The notes under the pieces are model-generated. The model saw only the letters and a program-made list of their open reading frames with translations, was not told where the DNA came from and ran no database searches. Made by a program: the position numbers and the translations under genes. A stretch of DNA of 64,000 nt, from NCBI GenBank assembly GCA_017525525.1, contig JAFXSQ010000066.1, positions 1 to 64,000 of the forward strand, read 5' to 3'. Each line of letters opens with the position of its first letter. Within the stretch, counting starts at the first letter, position 1. Positions 59,852 through 64,000 of this stretch are shown in pieces. Origin of the DNA: Lachnospiraceae bacterium (GTDB lineage Bacteria; Bacillota; Clostridia; Lachnospirales; Lachnospiraceae).

Positions 59852-62150
59852 TGCATTTAATCCGCAGGGCGTGGAGATTCTCGCACCCTGCGGTTCTTTT
59901 GATATAATGAAATCAGCCATTTCAGCCGGCGCCGATGCATGCTACATAGGAGGCAAGCAGTTTGGCGCGAGGGCTTACGCCGCGAATTTCGGGGATGATG
60001 TAATCTATAATGCCTTGGATTATGCCCATCTCCACGGCGTGAAGGTCTACCTTACAGTCAATACACTGCTTAAGGAGAAGGAGATTTCTACGCTTTTTAA
60101 TTACCTTTGTCCTTTGTACGAGGCAGGGCTTGATGCTGTTATCGTTCAGGACTTAGGTGTATTTTCTTATATTCGGAATTATATCCCGGATCTTCCGATA
60201 CATTTGAGTACACAGATGAATATAACCTCGTACCATGCCGCGAAGATGATGAAGGCTTATGGCGCAAAGAGGGTTGTTCCCGCAAGGGAGATGAGCTTTA
60301 CCGAGATTAAGGCCGTAAAGGACAAGTCGGGACTTGAGGTGGAGGTTTTCTGCCACGGGGCTATGTGCGTGTGCTACAGCGGAAGATGCCTTATGAGCTC
60401 GCTTGCTGGCGGAAGAAGCGGAAACCGCGGGCGCTGTGCCCAAACCTGCCGCAAGTGTTATGACGGAGAGTACAAGCTTTCGATGAAGGACCTCTGTACT
60501 CTGGAGATACTTCCGGAGATACTTGCCACAGGCGTGGATTCGCTTAAGATTGAGGGGCGCATGAAGAACGCTTACTATGTGGCTTCGGCTGTGGAGGCAT
60601 ACAAGAACACGGTTGAGGACATAATGAACGATCGCTTTGACCTGAATGTGGCAAATGAGAGAAAGCTCAGACTTGCCGAGATTTTCAGCAGGGGCGGCTT
60701 TACTACGGGGTATTTCTTCGGAGTGGGAGACCGGTACGATACATACCACGAGATGCCGGGACATACGGGAGTTGAGATAGGAACCGTGGATTCGGCAAAG
60801 GCGGGCGCGGTTGACTTTCAGCTGAGATATGATTTGCATCACGGCGATGTGCTTGTATTCAGGACGAGGGATGGCTCGGAGGTGGAGATAACCTCGGGCA
60901 AGGATGCATTTGCGGGTGAGACTGTTTCGCTTCCGGCGCCTAAGACAAAGTACATAAACCAGGGTGCCAAGGCCTTCAGGGTTAAGAACGAGCCTTTTAA
61001 CGACGACCTATACAAGAGGCATATCAACAGCTTTTCAAGTAAGATACACATTACAGGAGAGCTGGTTGCAAAGAAGGGCGAGAAGCTTATGCTGACCCTC
61101 TTCCAGGAGGTAAGAGGCAATGTGATAAGCGGCATGGCAACTACGAACGAGAGACTTGACACGGCCAATTCTCCCGATCCGAATATGGAGGCGAGTGTTT
61201 TGGAAAAGCTAACCGCCACAGGAGAAACGGAGTATGTGATAGACAAGATAGATACCAAGATAGAGAGCGGAGTGTTCATTCCCTTCAGGCTCGTGAAGGA
61301 TATAAGACGAAAGGCCTTAGATGCTTTGGAGGAGAATGTAAAGGAGTCCTTCAGGCAGTTTAAGCCCGCGACCCCTTTCGGCGAGAAGCCTTACACACCG
61401 GTATTTACTCCTGCGCAGACAGTGCTTAATTATGTGTCTGTTGAGAATATGGAGCAGCTTTACGCCTGCATGTCCTCGGGCATAATGAACGGCGTTATGA
61501 TGAATTATGCGGTGTATAAAAAGGCTGCCGTTGAGGGAACGACGGTAAGACTCAAGCTTAAAGGGGTTAAGATATACATACTTCTTGAGGACATAATCAG
61601 GGCGGGCATCAACGACAAGCTTGATCTGGTAAATGAGGGAGTGACCGGCATCTACATCAAGTGTATCGATGAGGTGGCGCAGGCCAAGGAGCTGGCCGGA
61701 AGAGAGCGCTTTGAAGCCATAGTTTCGAGCTCGGTATACGCAATGAACACCTATGCGGCCGACTTCATCAGAAATAATCTTAAGGAGTTTAAGAGTGTCT
61801 TTCTCGAGGAGCCGCGTGAGCTCAACGAGGCTGAGTTAAATGAACTCGCGGGAGCATACGAGGTGGTTCCTGTGTACGGTTATGAGCAGGTTATGGTCAC
61901 AAGGCAGAGCATTGATTCCGAGAAAATCACGGATGACAACAAGAATTCATACTATGTCATCCAGGGAAAGCTTTACGACAGGATACTTAACGGCACGCCG
62001 TACTATGCGCCGGACAGAGTGAAAATGCAGGAACCCGGCATAGCCTTGTGGCGTTTTACCATAGAAAGCCCGGATGAGATAGTAAAGCTTCTTAACGGGT
62101 ATATACCCAAGAACAAAACCTACGGACACTTAAAGAGGGGAATAACTTGA
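59841..62150 (+). CDS. Peptidase U32 family protein (RlhA-like)
   Basis: The 769-residue protein carries the U32 signature EVFCHGAMCVCYSGRC (near 177-192), the cysteine cluster GRCAQTCRKCY, and an N-terminal barrel start EILAPCGSFDIMKSAISAGA. The C-terminal half is the extra domain of long U32/DUF3656 proteins. Members modify rRNA or tRNA (hydroxylation) in E. coli and B. subtilis; older annotations call them collagenases. The specific substrate is not readable here. The ATG at 59841 follows AAGGGA; a TTG at 59820 is possible. Confidence 0.92.
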   Translation: MASNAFNPQGVEILAPCGSFDIMKSAISAGADACYIGGKQFGARAYAANFGDDVIYNALDYAHLHGVKVYLTVNTLLKEKEISTLFNYLCPLYEAGLDAVIVQDLGVFSYIRNYIPDLPIHLSTQMNITSYHAAKMMKAYGAKRVVPAREMSFTEIKAVKDKSGLEVEVFCHGAMCVCYSGRCLMSSLAGGRSGNRGRCAQTCRKCYDGEYKLSMKDLCTLEILPEILATGVDSLKIEGRMKNAYYVASAVEAYKNTVEDIMNDRFDLNVANERKLRLAEIFSRGGFTTGYFFGVGDRYDTYHEMPGHTGVEIGTVDSAKAGAVDFQLRYDLHHGDVLVFRTRDGSEVEITSGKDAFAGETVSLPAPKTKYINQGAKAFRVKNEPFNDDLYKRHINSFSSKIHITGELVAKKGEKLMLTLFQEVRGNVISGMATTNERLDTANSPDPNMEASVLEKLTATGETEYVIDKIDTKIESGVFIPFRLVKDIRRKALDALEENVKESFRQFKPATPFGEKPYTPVFTPAQTVLNYVSVENMEQLYACMSSGIMNGVMMNYAVYKKAAVEGTTVRLKLKGVKIYILLEDIIRAGINDKLDLVNEGVTGIYIKCIDEVAQAKELAGRERFEAIVSSSVYAMNTYAADFIRNNLKEFKSVFLEEPRELNEAELNELAGAYEVVPVYGYEQVMVTRQSIDSEKITDDNKNSYYVIQGKLYDRILNGTPYYAPDRVKMQEPGIALWRFTIESPDEIVKLLNGYIPKNKTYGHLKRGIT

Positions 62151-63547
62151 TCAATCTGATATGCGAATTGTCACAATATTTCATAATGCTTTTTATGATT
62201 CTATACACGGTTAAGTGCTTTTCGGCGCTCAGCGTGACGGATGAGAAGAAGAGGAAGAAGAAAACGAACAAGCAGATAGGTTATGTGTTCGTGATACATT
62301 TCTTCTGTTATCTTGTGCTTTATTTAAGAACGGAGGATGTGAATATCCTTGTCTTTTACTTAGCGCAGATATTAGTGGCGGTGCTCTATATGCTCATATT
62401 TCACGGCATATATAAGGAGTCTTCGGCACTTCTGTCCAACAACACGGCCTTCCTGCTGCTGGTGGGCTACACCATGCTGACAAGGCTGGATTTCTCCCTT
62501 GCGGTAAAGCAGTTTGTCTTAGCGACCATAGGTCTGGTTTTAACCTCCTTCTTCCCATATATCATGACGAAGACGAAGAATTTAAGAGACCATGCGGTAC
62601 TCTTCGGAGTGCTCGGAATAGTTGCGCTTTTATCGGTCTTCGTTCCGGGACTCGGACAGGAGATATACGGCTCGAGAAACTGGATCCATTTGGGGCCTCT
62701 TTCGCTGCAGCCCATGGAGTTCGTGAAGATACTCTTCGTGCTATTTGTGGCGGGCACGCTTGCTAAGGCCAACACGTTGAAGGATCTTATGATAAATGCA
62801 ATCATCTCTGCCATATTTATGGGCGTCCTCGTGCTTGAGAAGGACCTTGGCGCGGCGGTTATATTCTACCTGACATACGTGTGCATGGTCTACCTTGCGA
62901 CCTCGAGGCCGATATTCTTAATAGGCGGCATAGCTCTCGGCGTCGGCGCGGTTTTATGCGGGTACATGCTGTTCAAGGACAGCCTGTTCTCACATGTTAT
63001 GGTCAGGGTTGCGGCATGGCAGGATCCCTTCGCCAACATAGACGGAAGCGGCTACCAGGTTGCGCAGTCACTCTTTGCCATAGGCACCGGCGGGTATCTG
63101 GGCACAGGCCTTATGAGGGGGCTTCCGGAGGTAATACCGGTTGCGGAAAGCGATTTTATCTTCTCGGCAATATGCGAGGAGCTCGGCGTAATCTTCGGGC
63201 TCACGCTGATACTCGTGATAGTCAGCATATTCATATCCTTTGTAAATGTATCGATGAAGTGCAGGGATCCCTTCTACAAATATGTGTCCTTCGGCTTCTC
63301 GGTGATATACATTGTTCAGTCGTTGTTAAACTTGGGCGGCGTGACAAAATTCATCCCGTCGACCGGCGTGACGCTGCCTCTTATAAGCTACGGCGTCAGC
63401 TCGGTTTTGAGCACACTTGTGATATTTGCGGTTATCCAGGGAATATATGTGGTAACCACAAGAGAGGCAATAAAGAATGAAAAAGACAGAGAACGGGCAA
63501 GAAACTTCCTCGAGCAGGCCAATGCCGCAATCTCAGCAGAAGAGTGA
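62147..63547 (+). CDS. FtsW/RodA-family SEDS glycosyltransferase
   Basis: Polymerises lipid II into peptidoglycan glycan strands together with a class B penicillin-binding protein. The 466-residue protein has about ten to eleven transmembrane helices, the SEDS segments GSRNWIHLGPLSLQPMEFVK and GVLVLEKDLGAAVIF (the Asp is catalytically important), and TGVTLPLISYGVSS near 405. The start is TTG at 62147 overlapping the U32 stop by 4 bp, with GAGGGG upstream. The following PBP gene indicates a cognate pair; whether it serves division or elongation is not clear. Confidence 0.94.
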   Translation: MINLICELSQYFIMLFMILYTVKCFSALSVTDEKKRKKKTNKQIGYVFVIHFFCYLVLYLRTEDVNILVFYLAQILVAVLYMLIFHGIYKESSALLSNNTAFLLLVGYTMLTRLDFSLAVKQFVLATIGLVLTSFFPYIMTKTKNLRDHAVLFGVLGIVALLSVFVPGLGQEIYGSRNWIHLGPLSLQPMEFVKILFVLFVAGTLAKANTLKDLMINAIISAIFMGVLVLEKDLGAAVIFYLTYVCMVYLATSRPIFLIGGIALGVGAVLCGYMLFKDSLFSHVMVRVAAWQDPFANIDGSGYQVAQSLFAIGTGGYLGTGLMRGLPEVIPVAESDFIFSAICEELGVIFGLTLILVIVSIFISFVNVSMKCRDPFYKYVSFGFSVIYIVQSLLNLGGVTKFIPSTGVTLPLISYGVSSVLSTLVIFAVIQGIYVVTTREAIKNEKDRERARNFLEQANAAISAEE

Positions 63548-64000
63548 AGACATTGCGGAGAGGATTCGGAATAAGATTGCTTCGGAAGAAGAATTCTTAA
63601 GAAGAGAAGAGGAAAAGGAAGCCAACAATCGAAGAAAGAACCGGCCGGTGGTCGTAATCACGTATCTTATGGTGGCGGTCTTTATGTGCTTGGTGGTTTA
63701 CATAATCTACTTCATGCAGATGAAGGCAGAGGTTACCATAGCCAACAGCAGAAATGTGAGACAGGATACATTTGCAGACAGGGTTGTGAGGGGAAGCGTG
63801 ATTACCAGCGACGGTGAGGTCATAGCCGAAACCGTGGTTGATGAGAATGGCAATGAAAAGAGACACTATCCTTACGGCAACATGTTCGCACATGCGGTGG
63901 GCTACGATACCCACGGACGCTCCGGGCTTGAGCTTTCGGGCAATTTCTATATGCTGAGGTCGCATACGAACATAGTCGAGAAGATTACTAAGGGCTTAAA
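63478..64000 (+). CDS. Class B penicillin-binding protein, N-terminal part (runs off the window)
   Basis: An open frame of 174 codons to the window end. It has a charged cytoplasmic N-terminus (about 55 residues) and one transmembrane helix near 60-80. The start of the PBP dimerisation domain follows: RVVRGSVITSDGEVIAET, with the RGxI motif, then FAHAVGYDTHGRSGLE. The transpeptidase domain lies beyond the window. Translation probably begins at the ATG at 63478, inside the upstream ftsW/rodA-like gene (70-bp overlap), with GAGG a few bases before. It is the transpeptidase partner of that gene. Confidence 0.85.

Noticed and set aside
1-64000. tRNA, rRNA and tmRNA genes
   Set aside because: I saw no CCA-ended cloverleaf or conserved rRNA stretch while reading; a dedicated scan would be needed to be certain.

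Overview
The window looks like a chromosomal segment of a Gram-positive, low-to-mid GC anaerobe of the class Clostridia, most likely Lachnospiraceae. This is inferred from the gene set: sufCBDSU, a monoderm type IV pilus locus, cdaA-cdaR, a MoxR/DUF58/VWA operon, SleB-type and amidase-type wall proteins, ruvAB-zapA-U32-ftsW, and TTG/GTG starts with strong AGGAGG ribosome sites. I see no rRNA, tRNA, CRISPR array, transposase or phage gene.

Layout. 1-356 is a 73-bp tandem array of stem-loops. 0.4-2.2 kb holds panD and coaBC (coenzyme A synthesis). 2.3-4.4 kb encodes an EF-G-like GTPase, followed by a convergent potassium-channel-like gene. 5.7-10.8 kb is the sufCBDSU iron-sulfur assembly operon, then pdxY-like pyridoxamine kinase (10.9-11.7) and a convergent membrane GGDEF protein (11.8-13.4). 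13.6-19.0 kb is a MoxR/DUF58/VWA/TPR (Bat-like) operon. A plsC-like acyltransferase gene (reverse strand) precedes a 20.2-26.1 kb run: two membrane proteins of unknown function, cdaA, cdaR, a sirtuin and another unknown membrane protein.

26.1-46.2 kb is the most distinctive region. A second stem-loop array (74-bp period) precedes a type IV pilus locus. It carries eight prepilin-like genes, two of them giant: 1124 residues with DUF285/BspA-type repeats and 2017 residues with GLUG-like repeats. It also has an unknown membrane protein, pilC, a pilM-pilN fusion, pilO and pilB, and ends in a separately promoted small pilin. No prepilin peptidase or PilT is present here. The pilus appears to be a carrier for very large surface domains.

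46.3-54 kb is an accessory envelope region: a DUF4258/YgiT-type toxin-antitoxin cassette bracketed by two identical terminators; a secreted CBM6-like/Fn3-like protein whose promoter shares a dyad with the pilin promoter; a C39-peptidase-like protein; a Lys/Glu-rich membrane protein; a DUF368 lipid-carrier transporter; a candidate small RNA; a degenerate amidase lipoprotein; and a SleB-like hydrolase with a WalR-like site. 54.4-56.9 kb holds glf and argG (convergent). 57-64 kb is a recombination and division block: DivIVA-like protein, ruvAB, zapA, U32 peptidase, ftsW/rodA-type gene and the start of a class B penicillin-binding protein gene.

The intergenic spaces are unusually rich in repeats: short GTCATTCTGAGCGAAG-type palindromic elements, a modular ~125-bp hairpin element in three copies, a 72-bp hairpin element in two copies, and a 100-bp structured leader that is 99% identical in front of two unrelated genes (sirtuin and glf). 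All function statements come from reading the sequence and from family knowledge; no database search was run.
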